NCBI GenBank assembly: GCA_033557465.1
Contig: CM066035.1
Coordinates: forward strand, 902,627,309-902,691,308
DNA: 64,000 bases
Direction of reading: 5' to 3'
Origin: Ichthyophis bannanicus
Taxonomy: Eukaryota; Chordata; Amphibia; Gymnophiona; Ichthyophiidae
Shown here: piece by piece, positions 52,518 through 63,845 of the stretch
Layout: every line of letters begins with the position of its first letter
Position numbering within the stretch: the first letter of the stretch is position 1
Notes under the pieces: model-generated
The model's database searches: none
Told to the model about the DNA's origin: nothing
Seen by the model: only the letters and a program-made list of their open reading frames with translations
Program-made: the position numbers and the translations under genes

Positions 52518-54317
52518 TTAATAGTGGTTTATGGACCTTTCCTCCAGGAACTTTTCCAAACCTTTTTTAAACCCAGCTATACTAACAGCCCTTACTACAT
52601 CCTCCAGTAACAGATTCCAGAGTTTGATTACACGTTGAGTGAAAAAATATTTTCTCTTATTTGTCTTAAATAGTTTACCCTGTAGCTTCATTACATGTCC
52701 CCTAGTTTTTCTATATTCTGATAGCGTAAACAATTGATCCACGTTTATCCGTTCCACTCCATTCATTAATTTATAGACCTCTATCATATCTCCCCTCAGC
52801 CGTCTCTTTTCCAGGTTAAAGAGCCCTAACCTTTTTAGCCTCTCTTCATAGGAGTAGCCTTCCATCCCCTTCACCAATTTGGTGGCTCTTCTCTGTACTT
52901 TTTCTAATAACGCTATGTCCTTTTTTAAGATACAGTGACCAGAATTGCACACAATATTCAAAGTGCGGTCTACCATGGAGCGATACAGAGGCATTATAAT
53001 ATCCTTTGTTCTATTCTCCATCCCTTTCCTTATGATACTTAGCATTCTATTTGCTTTCTTGGCCGCCGCTGCACACTGGGCGGAGGGTTTTAACATGTTA
53101 TCCACGATGACTCCTAAATTTTTTTCCTGGGTGGTGGTTTCTAATGTGGAGCCTTGCATCGTGTAACTATAGTGTGGGTTGTTCTTTCCTAGGTGCATAA
53201 CTTTGCACTTGTCCACATTAAATTTCATCTGCCATTTGGATGCCCAGTCTTCCAATTTATCCAGATCCTCCTGCAGTTTTCCACAATCCTCTTGGGTTTT
53301 AACAACTTTAAACAGTTTTGTGTCATCTGCAAATTTGATAACCTCACTAGTTATTCCCTTTTCCAGGTCATTTATGAATATGTCAAAAAGTAGCGGACCC
53401 AGTACAGATCCCTGGGGTACTCCACTATTCACTTTTTTCCATTGGGAATATTGGCCATTTAGCCCTACCCTCTGCTTTCTATCTTTTAACCAGTTCCTGA
53501 TCCACAATAGTACACTGCCTCCTATCCCATGACTTTTTAGCTTCGCCAAAAGTCTCTGATGGGGGACCTTGTCAAAAGCTTTCTGAAAGTCCAGATACAC
53601 TATATCAACCGACTCACCTTTGTCTACCTGTTTATGCACACCTTCAAAAAAACATATCAGATTAGTAAGACAAGATCTTCCTTGTCTAAAGCCATGTTGG
53701 CTGTCTCCCATTAGGCCATGACTATCTACATGCTGTGTAATTTTGTTCTTTATGATGGTTTCTACCATTTTCCCTGGTACTGACGTCAGGCTCACCGGTC
53801 TGTTATTTCCCGGGTCACCCCTGGAACCCTTTTTAAAAATTGGTGTTACGTTGGCGACCCTCCAATCTTCAGGTATTACAGATGATTTTAATGAAAGTTC
53901 ACAGATTATCAATAGCAGGTCTGCAATCTCATATTTCAGTTCTTTCAACACTCTGGGATGTATACCATCCGGTCCAGGTGATTTGCTACTATTCAGTTTA
54001 TCAAATAGTTGTAATATATCTTCCCGGTGTAGCGATATTTCTCTCAATTCCTCTGCAGTATCACCTTTAAATACCACTTCAGTCTTGGGTAACATCCCTA
54101 CATCTTCCTCAGTAAAGACCGAAGCAAAGAATTCATTCAGTCTCTCTGCTATAGCCTTGTCTCCTCTTACTGCCCCTTTTACCCCTCTATCATCTAATGG
54201 TCCAATTGACTCTCTCACAGGCCTTTTGCTACGAATGTACTTGAAAAAGTCTTTATTTCGTGTTTTTGCTTCCGTAGCAAGTTTCTTCTCAAATTCCCGC
54301 TTTGCCTGCCTTATCAA
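52518..54317 (-). CDS. CR1 ORF2, reverse transcriptase part
   Basis: This open frame of 599 codons encodes [17 protein letters not shown] (about residue 111), [27 protein letters not shown] (about 241), [15 protein letters not shown] and catalytic FADD at 329-332. It ends with the CR1 C-terminal block [20 protein letters not shown]. It is in a different frame from the endonuclease part upstream, with the break near 54340-54400. ORF2 is therefore one frameshift away from continuity. The RT performs target-primed reverse transcription of the CR1 RNA. Confidence 0.85.
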   Translation of the reverse strand: MIRQAKREFEKKLATEAKTRNKDFFKYIRSKRPVRESIGPLDDRGVKGAVRGDKAIAERLNEFFASVFTEEDVGMLPKTEVVFKGDTAEELREISLHREDILQLFDKLNSSKSPGPDGIHPRVLKELKYEIADLLLIICELSLKSSVIPEDWRVANVTPIFKKGSRGDPGNNRPVSLTSVPGKMVETIIKNKITQHVDSHGLMGDSQHGFRQGRSCLTNLICFFEGVHKQVDKGESVDIVYLDFQKAFDKVPHQRLLAKLKSHGIGGSVLLWIRNWLKDRKQRVGLNGQYSQWKKVNSGVPQGSVLGPLLFDIFINDLEKGITSEVIKFADDTKLFKVVKTQEDCGKLQEDLDKLEDWASKWQMKFNVDKCKVMHLGKNNPHYSYTMQGSTLETTTQEKNLGVIVDNMLKPSAQCAAAAKKANRMLSIIRKGMENRTKDIIMPLYRSMVDRTLNIVCNSGHCILKKDIALLEKVQRRATKLVKGMEGYSYEERLKRLGLFNLEKRRLRGDMIEVYKLMNGVERINVDQLFTLSEYRKTRGHVMKLQGKLFKTNKRKYFFTQRVIKLWNLLLEDVVRAVSIAGFKKGLEKFLEERSINHY

Positions 54318-55486
54318 TGCTTTGCATTTAACTTGCCAGTGCTTGTGCTGTTTCCAGTTTTCATCATTTGGCTCTTTTTTCCATTTCCTGAAGGTTGCTT
54401 TTTGGCAGCAACATCCTCTCTGACCTCACCTTTAAACCATGCTGGCAGTTTTTTGGACTTTCTTCCACTTTTCTTAATGCGTGGAATACAGCTGGTCTGG
54501 GCTTCGAGGATAGTATTTTTAAATAACACCCAAGCTTGCTGTAAGTCTTTAACCTTTGGAACCGCTCCTTTTAGTTTTTTCCTAACTATATTCCTCATTC
54601 TATCATAGTCTCCCTTTTGAAAGTTAAAAGGTAGTACTGTGGATTCCTTTACTATCTGTCCTCCACTAATTAAATCAAACATGATCATACTATGATCACT
54701 ATTGCCAAGTGGTCCCAACACCCTTATTTCTTGCACCAGATCTGGCGTTCCACTAAGGACTAGGTCCAGTATGGCTTCCCCTCTGGTCGGTTCATGAACC
54801 AGCTGCTCCAAGAAGCAGTCATTTATTTCATCTAGAAACTTTATCTCTTTAGCTTGTCCTGCTGTGACACTGACCCAGTCGATACCGGGGTAATTGAAGT
54901 CGCCCATTATTACTACTCTGTTATGACTTTTGTTAGCTTCCTTGATTTCTTTGAGCATTTCATCATCCATTTGTTCATTCTGGCCAGGCGGTCGATAGTA
55001 TACTCCCACTGCCATCACCTTCCCCTTCATAAATGGAATTTCAATCCATAGAGATTCTACAGCAAATTTTGTTCCCTGCAAAACTTTAATCCTTTCTGAC
55101 CCAATGCTCTCTCTAACATAGAGCGCAACCCCTCCACCAATTTGATCAGCTCTATCATTACGATATAGTTTGTATCCAGGTATCACAGTGTCCCACTGGT
55201 TATCCTCCTTCCACCATGTCTCTGAGAGTGCAATCATATCTAACCTCTCATTTAATGCTATATATTCTAACTCTCCCATCTTATTGTTTAGACTTCTAAC
55301 ATTGGCATACAAGCATTTTAGAGACTGTATTTTATTAATATTAATCTGGCTATTGGTAGGTATGGGTAATTTGGAATCTTTATGCTCTGTCTGCTCCTTA
55401 CTCAAGGGCATTTGGGCTACTATACTCCCTTTTGGAACCTCACTGCTTTTGGTAGTATCCTTCAAGGATACCTTTGTCCGAACCAT
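54314..55486 (-). CDS. CR1 ORF2, AP-like endonuclease part
   Basis: The 390-codon frame holds an APE-type endonuclease from about residue 54: [31 protein letters not shown] and NSDHSM. All signature catalytic positions (Asn, Glu, Asp-Asn and Ser-Asp-His) are present. The C-terminal end runs out of frame with the RT. It nicks target DNA to start integration. Confidence 0.85.
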   Translation of the reverse strand: MVRTKVSLKDTTKSSEVPKGSIVAQMPLSKEQTEHKDSKLPIPTNSQININKIQSLKCLYANVRSLNNKMGELEYIALNERLDMIALSETWWKEDNQWDTVIPGYKLYRNDRADQIGGGVALYVRESIGSERIKVLQGTKFAVESLWIEIPFMKGKVMAVGVYYRPPGQNEQMDDEMLKEIKEANKSHNRVVIMGDFNYPGIDWVSVTAGQAKEIKFLDEINDCFLEQLVHEPTRGEAILDLVLSGTPDLVQEIRVLGPLGNSDHSMIMFDLISGGQIVKESTVLPFNFQKGDYDRMRNIVRKKLKGAVPKVKDLQQAWVLFKNTILEAQTSCIPRIKKSGRKSKKLPAWFKGEVREDVAAKKQPSGNGKKSQMMKTGNSTSTGKLNAKH

Positions 55487-55538
55487 GCGCTCCTGGGTGA
55501 CTGTCGGCTTTCCCCTATTTTCTAGTTTAAAAGCTTCT

Positions 55539-56381
55539 CTATCTCTTTTTAAAGGTTAATGCCAGCAGTCTGGTCCCATCCTGATTAAGGTGAAGCCCAT
55601 CCCTTCGGAAGAGCCCCCCCTTTCCCCAGAATGTTCCCCAGTTCCTAACAAATCCAAAACCCTCATCCTTGCACCATCGTCTCATCCACGCATTGAGACT
55701 CCGGAGCTCTGCCTGTCTTTCGGGTCCTGCACGTGGAACAGGAAGCATTTCGGATAATGCTATCCTGGAAGTTCTGGATTTCAACTTCCTACCTAAAAGC
55801 TTAAATTTAGCCTCCAGAACTTCCCTACCACATTTTCCTATGTCATTGGTACCAACATGTACCAAGACAGCAGACTCCTCCCCAGCACTATCTATGATCC
55901 TATCTAGGCGGTGCGTGAGGTCTGCTACCTTCGCATCAGGCAGGCATGTTACCAGGCGATCCTCACGTCCACCAGCCACCCAGCTATCTACATTCCTAAT
56001 GATTGAATCACCAACTATAACAGCTGTCCTGACCCTCCCCTCATGGGGACATGGCCCTGGAGAAACGTCCTCGGTGCGAGAGGGTTTTACATCACCTGGA
56101 GGACAGGTCCTAGTTACAGGATCACTTCCTGCCACACCAGGGTGATGCTTTCCTGTCTCGTGACCTCTCTCCTCCATGGCAACAGGGATGCTGCCAGACT
56201 GGAGGAGGGACTTCAGGACTATATCCCTGTAGGTCTCGTCCATGTACTTCTCTGTCTTTCTTATGTCTTCCAGGTCTGCTACTCTAGCCTCTAGAGAACG
56301 GACTCGTTCCCTGAGAGCAAAGAGCTCCTTGCACTTAGTGCATACGTAAGACCTCTCACCAACTGGGAGAAAATCATACAT
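55539..56381 (-). CDS. CR1 ORF1 protein with zinc motif and SGNH esterase domain
   Basis: The 280-codon frame begins MYDFLPVGERSYVCTKCKEL. Just upstream in the same frame is KCIECH, so a CxxC...CxxC zinc-binding motif is present but lies at the truncated 5' edge. A coiled-coil-like stretch (LRERVRSLEARVADLED) follows. The esterase domain has VIVGDSIIRN, HVGTNDIG and DGLHLNQDG, the Ser, Asn and Asp-His blocks. CR1 ORF1 proteins bind RNA, and this domain is characteristic of CR1. No stop interrupts it. Confidence 0.82.
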   Translation of the reverse strand: MYDFLPVGERSYVCTKCKELFALRERVRSLEARVADLEDIRKTEKYMDETYRDIVLKSLLQSGSIPVAMEERGHETGKHHPGVAGSDPVTRTCPPGDVKPSRTEDVSPGPCPHEGRVRTAVIVGDSIIRNVDSWVAGGREDRLVTCLPDAKVADLTHRLDRIIDSAGEESAVLVHVGTNDIGKCGREVLEAKFKLLGRKLKSRTSRIALSEMLPVPRAGPERQAELRSLNAWMRRWCKDEGFGFVRNWGTFWGKGGLFRRDGLHLNQDGTRLLALTFKKR

Positions 56382-57854
56382 GTGACACTCAATGCACTTG
56401 GACTTCTGATCCTCTCAGGCGTGTACAAGTCACGAAATGAATCCATAGTTAAGATGTGGAACCTTGAATATGGTCGTTGAATATGGTCGTTCTGTTTTCG
56501 GCAAAAATATGGCCCGTAACCGTTTTCAGCGAATTTCTTGTGCTCTCAGATTTGATGATGCAACCAACAGACGTGAACAACGAGGCGTGGATAAGCTTGC
56601 TCCAATCAGGCACGTTTTGGATACCTGGGAAGCAACTCTAAGTGACGCCTTTGTTCCTGGTGAAAATGTTACCGTGGATGAGCAACTGCTTACATTTCGT
56701 GGCCGTGTTCCGTTTAGACAATATATTCCCAGCAAACCTGGGAAATATGGCATAAAGCTATGGATGTTGTGTGACAGTGCAACATCGTATGTTCTGCGTC
56801 TTCAAGTATATACGGGAAGGGAACTCGGACAAAACAGGGAACGGAATCAGGGTGAAAGGGTTGTGCTGCAACTCACTGAAGGATTGATGCGATCTGGTAG
56901 AAATGTTACTGTTGACAATTTCTTCTGCAGTTTATCCCTGTCACGGAAATTGCTAGAAAAACAAATTACACTTTTGGGGACAATTCGAAAGAACAGAAAA
57001 GAATTACCTCCAGAATTTGTAACAGCAAAGTGCCGAGAGGTATTCACTTCACTGTTTACCTTTTGCGATGACGCCACTCTGGTTTCCTATTGCCCGAAGA
57101 AAGGAAAAGTGGTGGTTCTTCTGAGCAGTTTGCATGATCAAGAAGAAGTAGATAATACACGTCCAGACAAAAAATCACACATGATCTTGGACTATAATTC
57201 TAGTAATGGTGGAGTAGATACAGCAGATCAAATGTTGCGCACGTATACCACAAAACGAATGACAAGACGCTGGCTTCTACAACATGTTGGACATCAGTGC
57301 TTTGAACGCCTTCATTGTTTGGATGTCACTAAATCCAGAATGGCAGTCCAAGTCAAAGCACAGACGTTGTCTATTCCTCTTGGAATTAGGAAAGCAGCTG
57401 CTTCAGAGTAATTGCAGCGAGACTTCTTCCACCATTGAAGAAGCCACTGATGCTGTTTGCAATGTCAGGATCCCAAAGAAAAGGGCAAGGTGTCACTGCT
57501 GTTCCAGAGAAAAAGACAATAAAAGCAACATAGTTTGCACCTCCTGCAAGCGCATTGTTTGCAAAGAACATTCAGAAATTGTCTGTGTCTCATGCAAATG
57601 ACTGTAGTACTTTACTGAGTTCATCAAGTGCATGCAAAAACTGCTTTCATGGCAACTCTTCTTCATGTAATTTTATGATAAAGCATTAAATTTCAAAACA
57701 TTTCACCTTCATATAATAAATAATTAATTTGGAATAATATTTTGTCTGTTTAGTTTAAATTTTTTATGGTTAACAATTAAAATTCGTCGTGGGATCATTT
57801 ATGACCCCAACGGTATTCAGTGTGTGCAAAAAATCTCGGTAATTCCAGGGTTAA

Positions 57855-58311
57855 GGAAGTGGCAAATTGGTGGTGACAAGAGGGGGATAGAAAGAGAGAA
57901 ATACGTGTGGATTTGAAAATTCAGTTTCACATGTGTACTTTACTCCCCTGACCTAAACATGCACAAGGAATGACACTTTCTAAATGCAGCCAAGAGTTAC
58001 TTACATTGTGAAATTCCATGCATAAATTTCAGCTGCTCTGTGCCAGACAGTTTTCAAGCAGAGCATTTTAGCCAAGCAAAATACTTTCTTACCTGGCTAG
58101 ATATCATTGAGCATTAATACTCCTTGAACATTAAAAACAACAAAAGCAAAGGAAAGATGGGCAAACAAACTCATCTTTTGCTTTGTTGTCTCAAGATTTC
58201 CACAAGCCTACATCTTGACAAAGTTAAAGCTTTTGGAGAGTTAGTGTTGAATGTTCCCTGACTTAGTTCTCTTATTTTCATAAGAGTTAGAAAATGGGAA
58301 CTTCTTGTGAG
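57855..58311. other. Spacer between the piggyBac element and C3
   Basis: AT-rich sequence of about 450 bases. The minus-strand 62-codon frame at 58171-58359 mostly reads into the C3 ITR and is not a gene. I see nothing else. Confidence 0.5.
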
Positions 58312-58440
58312 TTCCTCCTCATCTCTCTGGGCCAGTCCAGGAAATTGTAGGGTTGTCAACCTTCTCCAGCAGCTGAGGACTGAATGATCAAAGTCTTGCT
58401 GACAAGCTACCCAGCCCCCCCTTGTGAGAGAGGCTCAGTC
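58312..58440 (+). repeat. C3 left inverted terminal repeat
   Basis: It pairs inversely with 63846-63965, sharing ggccagtccagg, the cagcagctgagg block and ccttgtgagagaggctcagtc. Confidence 0.85.
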
Positions 58441-59009
58441 TTTCAGTCCTCAGCAGCTGGATAGGACCTAGCCTGACAGGCTCCCAGTGAGGCAAGGAGG
58501 AAAGTTTTTAGTTGGTGTTCAGCAGTTCCTTAAATACCTTCCTCTGGTGGCTGAAGGGCTCTAGCAGGGTCCAATTGCTTTAAAAGCGGCAATTGACTGC
58601 TTGTACCAAAACAAAACACAGGAACAGAAGGGATCGGAATGCGACTGCTGCATTGCAGTATTGAAGGGCAGCAGAGGCAGAGCCTGCCTCGGTGTGCGGC
58701 TCCGGTCCGGGAGTTCAGAAGGGGGGAGCTGGGAGCCCCAGATTCCAGCCCCTTCTAGGTGCAGAGCCCGATCTTACTCTACCGCTGGCAGCGCGCAGAG
58801 TAGTTCAGGGTGTGAAGATCTGAACCAGCAGGTATTGAGGTTGTTTGTGTGGGCCACGAAGGGGTCCGTTCCTGTCAGAGGCTGTGGGGTGCATGCTGCA
58901 GGTGCAGGCAGCGTGCGCGCAGTCGCGAATCGGCGTTTGATGTCTGCGAGGAGGCTATACCGTTTGGCTTAGGCAGGCAGTGGTGTAGCTCGTTTTGCTC
59001 GAGGGGGGC

Positions 59010-60539
59010 ATGGAGGGTAGGGAGAAGGCGTTGGAGCCTCTGGGCAGCCATTTTAGTGTCAGAGAAAAGGCGGGAATGGCGGCCATATTAGAAAAGGCAG
59101 CCGTTTCTCCCGCGCTGCCAGGAAAGCCCGAAAGAAAAGGGCAAAGTCAAAAAAGCTTACAACAGTTGATTCTTGATCCCAAGGATCTTTGCTGGGGGAA
59201 AAAAGTGGTATAGAATCAGTTTTTTCGCCGGATTTTATACTAACTTTACATAAGGCTTGTTGCCTAAAGCTGGAGCAGGGGCATACCAAGGGCTCTGCTC
59301 CTGACCTCTTTGGAGTACAGAAAGAGGATAGTTCTCCCATAGATCCGGGGGAGCGTTCCTCTGGAAGGGCCTTGCTGGGGATACTGCGGCCGATGGCTTC
59401 GGTCAGCAGGTCTCTGAGTCCCGCTTGGCAGAAGAGGGAGAAGTTCTCTCACAGTCAGGACAAGATCACTGGATGGAGGAATTAGAGTAAGGTGAGATTG
59501 CGCCAGGGGAGGACCCCAATGTCTTTCGGGTGTTTCGGAAGGAAGAGTTGGGGCTCTTATTGGCCAGTCGCTAGCTGCGTTGAATATTGCTCTACCGGCT
59601 GTGCATGAAGAACCGCTGGAGGATCCGCTGCTTCAAGGATTTAAGGCAGAGCAGCAGTGTTTTCCAGTCCATAGAGTGATTAAGCAGATGGTTGAGTCCG
59701 AATGGGAGTGTCCTGAAGCCACATTGAGGGGCGTTCGGGCCATCAGTCGGTTGTACCCCATACCGCAGGAAGAGCGAGAGTTGCTCCACATGCCTAAGGT
59801 GGATGCGTTGGTGTCAGCGGTTACAAAGAAAACGATGATACCGGTAGAGGGTGGAGTGGCGCTTAAGGATCTGCAAGATAGAAAATTGGAATCACTTCTT
59901 AAGCAGGCGTTTGATACCAGTGCTCTGTCACTGCAGGCCTCCATCTGTGGAGCGTATGTGTCCAGGGCCTCCATTCGTTGGCTCCAGGGGGATTCTAATT
60001 CTGAAAGGGAGGACAGATCTTCCCCAGAGGGGGCGAAGCTGGAGTTGGCGGCAGCATACCTTGCTGATGCTTTTTATGATTTAGTACGGATCTCAGCCAA
60101 GTCCATGGCGTCAGTAATAGCCTCCAGAAGCTTTCTCTGGCTGAGAAGTTGGGCAGCGGACACGACATCAAAAGCGCGTCTTAGTAAACTCCCTTATAAG
60201 GGCAAGCTGCTGTTTCGGGAAGCTTTGGAGAAAATTGTAAAGGATCTAGGGGACTCCAATGGGGGTCGATTGACAGAAGACCGTCCGAAGGGCCAGAAAC
60301 CTGGGACTCTGCAGAAAGTGCAGGGTAGAGAGTTTCAGAGGTTCGAGGTTTGCTCCTTATCAGAGGGGTCGCTTCGTGTCCAGGGGGCAGCCCTTTCGGG
60401 GGGCACGAGTGTTCGGCAGGGGCTATTTCAATTCCCAGCAGAACTCCACAAAGAAGCCACAATGAAATGGAGTTGGCCCAGGCAGAGATTCTGGTGGGAG
60501 GACGCTTGCAGAGTTTCCACTCCGTCTGGGCCACCATAA
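59010..60539 (+). pseudogene. gag: DIRS Gag, family C (C3), long intact core
   Basis: The Lys-rich N-terminus (KPERKGQSQKSLQQL) shifts frame near 59200 and continues as FSPDFILTLHKACCLKLEQG (59220-59485). It shifts again before the core. The core is open at 59580-60539: EDPLLQGFKAEQQCFPVHRV, RAISRLYPIPQEERELLHMP, IPVEGGVALKDLQDRKLESL and ASVIASRSFLWLRSWAADT. It ends with a basic tail. As in C2, the N-terminal CxxC pair of C1 is not seen. This is the best family C Gag core in the window. Confidence 0.76.
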
Positions 60540-62383
60540 CGTCGGAACAGTGGGTGCTGGAGATTGTCCGCGACGGTTATGCGCTGGAGTTCGCTCGACT
60601 GTTACCGGAGGCAGAACGCAGGCAAAGCAAGCCGTGGTGGGCAATACGTTAAGGCGTTTGCTGACTCTTCAAGCGGTGGTTCCAGTGCCGGAAGACCAGT
60701 GCAGATTAGGTCGATGCTCGATTTATTTCGTGGTTCCCAAGAAGGACGGGTCTTTTTGGCCTATTCTGGATCTCAAAAACGTGAACCGCTGTTTGAGAGT
60801 GCCCCATTTTTGAATGGAGACGCTTCGATCGGTTATTCAGTCTGTCCAGCCAGGCGAGGTGCTCTTGTCCATAGATCTGACAGAGGTTTATCTTCATATT
60901 CCCATCCGACCGGAGCATCAGAGGTTTTTACGATGCGCAGTGTCCATGGGGCACTTTCAATTTCAAGCGCTGCCTTTCGGGCTAGCTACAGCGCCTCACA
61001 CATTCACAAAGGTGATGGTGGTGGTGGCAGCAGCGCTGTGTCAGGAAGGTGTTCTCGTGCATCCCTACTTGGACGACTGGCTGATCCGGGCAGGTTCGAT
61101 CCCGGAGTCGCTCGCTGCAACGGCTCGGGTAGTGGGCTTCCTGGAACAGCTGGGTTGGGTGGTCAACCAAGCGAAAAGTCAGCTAGTTCCAGTGCAGCGG
61201 CTCGTCTATCTAGGAGTGTTGTTCGACACGGCATTAGGGTCGGTGTTTTTGCCAGAAGACCGAGTACAAAAGCTGTTGAAACAGGTGGTGGCGTTTTTAC
61301 GCATGAAGGCTCTGATGGCGTGGCGTTACTTGCAGCTACTGGGTTCCATGGCGGTGGCGTTGGACTTGGTGCCGTGGGCCAGGGTGCATATGCGTCCTCT
61401 GCAACAAGCATTGCTCTCCAGATGGTCGCCGCAGCATCATCCGCTGAATCGGAAGTTAGTAACCCTGGAGGCGGCCAGAGACAGCCTGCAGTGGTGGCTG
61501 GAGGGTTCGCATCTGCGGGCGGGAATGCCTCTAGAGCAGCCGGATTGGATTCTGGTGACTACGGATGCCAGTCTGATTGGCTGGGGAGCGCATTGTCTGG
61601 CGCAGGTAGCACAGGGCTGTTAGACAGCAGAAGTGTGCGGTTGGTCAATCAACCGTTTGGAAATTCGAGCGGTGCGTTTGGCTCTTCAAGAGTTCTGCGA
61701 GCTGGTGGAAGGGAGAGCGGTACGTGTGTTCTCCGACAATGCCGTGACAGTGTCGTATATCAATCAACAAGGCAGTACGGGCAGTGCAGGTTTGTTGGAG
61801 GAGAGTCAGATGTTAATGCGCTGGGCAGAGAACCACCTCGTGGCGCTATCGGCGGCTCATGTAGCCGGATGCGACAATGTGCAGACCGACTACCTCAGTC
61901 AGCATGTTTTAGATCCGGGAGAGTGGGATTGAACGAGGCAGTTTTCACAACATCACAGAGCGATGGGGACAGCCGGTCATGGACCTGATGGCCACTCTCG
62001 ACAATGCCAAAGCATCTCGGTTCTTCGGCAGATGCAGGGAATACATGTCGGAAGTACTCGATGGTTTGGCGCAGCCTTGGCCAGTAGGCAGGCTGCTCTT
62101 TGTGTTTCCTCCGTGGGTGATGATCAGGAGAGTCATCCGGAGGATAGAGCGTCACGACAGCAAGATCATTCTCATAGCTCCAGATTGGCCGAGGCGTCCT
62201 TGGTATGCAGATCTAGTAGGGCTTCTGGTGGACCATCCTTGGAGATTGCCCGACCGGAGCAACCTGTTGTGCCAGGGTCCAGTTCTCATGCCACAAGTGG
62301 ATCGCTTCTCGCTTATGGCTTGGCTCTTGAAAGGGAACGCCTGCGCAGAGGCTATTCCGCGGTGGTGGTATCCACGTTGTTGA
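60463..62383 (+). pseudogene. pol: DIRS pol: RT, RNase H and methyltransferase-like (C3)
   Basis: It starts in one frame (MELAQAEILVGGRLQSFHSV) and shifts near 60620. Then LGRCSIYFVVPKKDG leads to a TGA at 60811 where C1 has CGT, next to CLRVPHF. The frame resumes with SIDLTEVYLHI, LPFGLATAPH and YLDDWL (about 61066). RNase H: VTTDASLIGWGAH, a TAG at 61621, LEIRAVRLAL, FSDN and NVQTDYLSQ. A shift near 61932 is followed by MDLMATLDNA, FVFPPWVMI and APDWPRRPW to a stop at 62383. Two stops and two shifts separate it from a full pol. Confidence 0.83.
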
Positions 62384-63384
62384 AGTCCAGGAGGAAATCT
62401 ACATCCTTGGCTTATGTGCGGGTTTGGCGCATATTTGAAAGGTGATGCGACAGATGTAGGGTACGCCCGTTTTTGGCAACGGTGTCGGGTGTCTTGTCGT
62501 TCCTGCAGGAGGGTTTGGATAAGGGTCTAGCCCTCAGTATTTTAAAAGTTCAATTAGCGGCGTTGGCTTGTTTCCGAGGCAAGGTGCATGGGGACCTCTT
62601 GTCATTGCATCCAGATGTTCTGAAGTTCCTAAGAGCGGTTAAGAATGTACAGCCACCGGTGTGCACGGTCGTTCTAACGGCTTTGGATTTGAACTTGGTT
62701 CTGGAAGCGTTGACGAGGGCACCCTTTGAACCAGCAGGGGTAGTGCCACTCAGAGAGTTTTCCTGGAAAACGGCTTTCTTAGTAGCTTTGTGTTCGTCAA
62801 GACAGATCTCGGATCTGCAGGCGCTTTCGTGCAAGGAGCCGTACATTCAGTTTTCAGCGGAGAAGGTGGTTTTGCAGCCAGTTCCTTCATTCCTACCAAA
62901 GGTAGTGTCTTGGTTTCATTTGAACCAGTCAATTTCACTTCCGACTTTAAGAGGTCGGGAGGGCTCTAGAATGGATAGTTCCTTGCGGAAGTTGGATTTT
63001 GGTAGAGTGCTCCATCGGTACCTTAAGAAAACGGCGTCTGTTAGGAAGTCAGAAAGATTATTCATTCTCTTTGGGGGAGCGCGTAAAGGACAAGCAGCTT
63101 CTAAAGCTTCCATTGCTCGATGGGTAAAACAGGCGTTAGGGGTGGCGTATCAGGCGGCTGGTAAGTTAGCTCCTGAGGGGCTCCGAACGCATTCTACATG
63201 GGGCCAGGCTGCTTCTTGGGCCGAGTTGGCCTTAGTTCCGCCTGTGGCTATATGTCGGGCGGCTATGTGGTCGTCTCTCCACACGTTAGTGAAGCATTAT
63301 AGGTTGGATGTGCAGGCAAGGGGAGACGCAAATGTAGGGGCCGCAGCCATAGTGGCGGGCCTAGCGGGTCCCTCCCGAAGTTAG
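62260..63384 (+). pseudogene. DIRS tyrosine recombinase (C3), single nonsense codon
   Basis: The frame overlaps pol (LLAYGLALERERLRRGYSAV) and is open except for one TGA at 62443-62445. C1 has Trp there (FEAWC). It then runs from 62473 to 63384 without a break: ILKVQLAALACFRGKVHG, the catalytic Arg in CSSRQISDLQAL (about 62800), THSTWGQAASWAE and LVKHYRLD with the Tyr at about 63298. The second catalytic Arg of HSTR is Trp here, as in C2. It is the longest YR frame in the window, but probably inactive. Confidence 0.83.
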
Positions 63385-63401
63385 ATACTGCTCTGGTACT
63401 T

Positions 63402-63503
63402 CCCTACAGTTTCCTGGACTGACCCGGAGAGACGAGGAGGAAGAAGGAATTAGACCTTACCTGCTAATTGTCTTTCCTTGAGTTCTCTCCGGGCCAGTCC
63501 AGG
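63402..63503. repeat. C3 internal complementary region
   Basis: The left half (cctacagtttcctggactg...) is the reverse complement of the C3 start, and the right half (accttacctgctaattgtc...) of its end. They join near 63447. Confidence 0.85.
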
Positions 63504-63845
63504 GCACACCCAGATCATTTGCGGTGTCCGGGCAGTGTGTTTTCAGGCGTTTGCGGGCTTTCAGGGAAGGTTCGGCAGAAATGGAGTGGGAACGTGAAGA
63601 TTAAGAGTTCATCGGGGTTATCTTCTGTCTAGAAGGTGTCGTTGGTGAAGTGCTGGCTGTGGGGCTCCCTGGTGGTTGGGGGAGGAGTGCGGCAGCAGAT
63701 ATAAAAAAAAATAAATAAAAGGAAACAGATTAACAAGAATGTACTTTCATACAGTTGGAATTTTAAATTGTCTGTTACTTGCTGTTTTTATGGTTGTTGG
63801 AGTAAGTGAGAGTTTGTAGTGGAATAGACTGCTTTGACAATAGTA

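Larger units (their letters stand above)
52346..56405 (-). mobile_element. CR1 LINE, nearly complete
   Basis: The 3' end lies at the left, with the octamer-type tail (cttatgttcttatgttctt on the minus strand) at about 52344-52362 and the common CR1 3' UTR. It has ORF1 with an esterase domain and ORF2 with APE endonuclease plus RT. The 5' end is cut just before the CxxC of ORF1. It replaces a few residues of the piggyBac transposase between GEFQCF and SGVYKS, so insertion came with a small deletion or imperfect target. No clear target duplication is seen. Confidence 0.88.
51692..57601 (+). pseudogene. piggyBac transposase, split by the CR1
   Basis: The N-terminus begins MMSKRKYSAAK, followed by an acidic Asp/Ser-rich stretch in a shifted frame, then SWNRKPIKQAAGRYARANVM (about 52108) up to GEFQCF at 52343. 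After the CR1 it resumes with SGVYKSRNESIVKMWNLEYG. A 13-base tandem repeat at 56465-56490 breaks the frame. The main open part, 56464-57411, has three acidic sites: VTVDEQLL, VTVDNFF and LDYNSSNGGVDTADQML. A shift near 57400 leads to a Cys-rich tail (CHCC...CTSC...CVSC) at 57490-57598. The enzyme would cut and paste at TTAA. It is inactive. Confidence 0.88.
51195..57854 (+). mobile_element. piggyBac-type DNA transposon with TTAA duplications
   Basis: The element spans 51199-57850 and is flanked by TTAA at 51195-51198 and 57851-57854, the piggyBac target. Its ends match as inverted repeats (ctctgg at the left, ccagg before the right TTAA). Subterminal short palindromes of the type ggggtca...tgacccc occur at 51216, 51393 and, imperfectly, 57790. 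The transposase gene is interrupted by a minus-strand CR1 (52346-56405). Without the CR1 it would be about 2.6 kb, a normal size. Confidence 0.92.

Noticed and set aside
53743..54423. A 226-codon + strand frame
   Set aside because: It is the antisense of the intact CR1 reverse transcriptase and has no motifs of its own.
60564..61988. A 474-codon + strand frame overlapping the C3 pol
   Set aside because: It is the out-of-frame reading of the RT/RNase H region. The true motifs (YLDDWL, TTDAS, FSDN) are in another frame, and the product is Ser/Gly/Arg-rich without known blocks.
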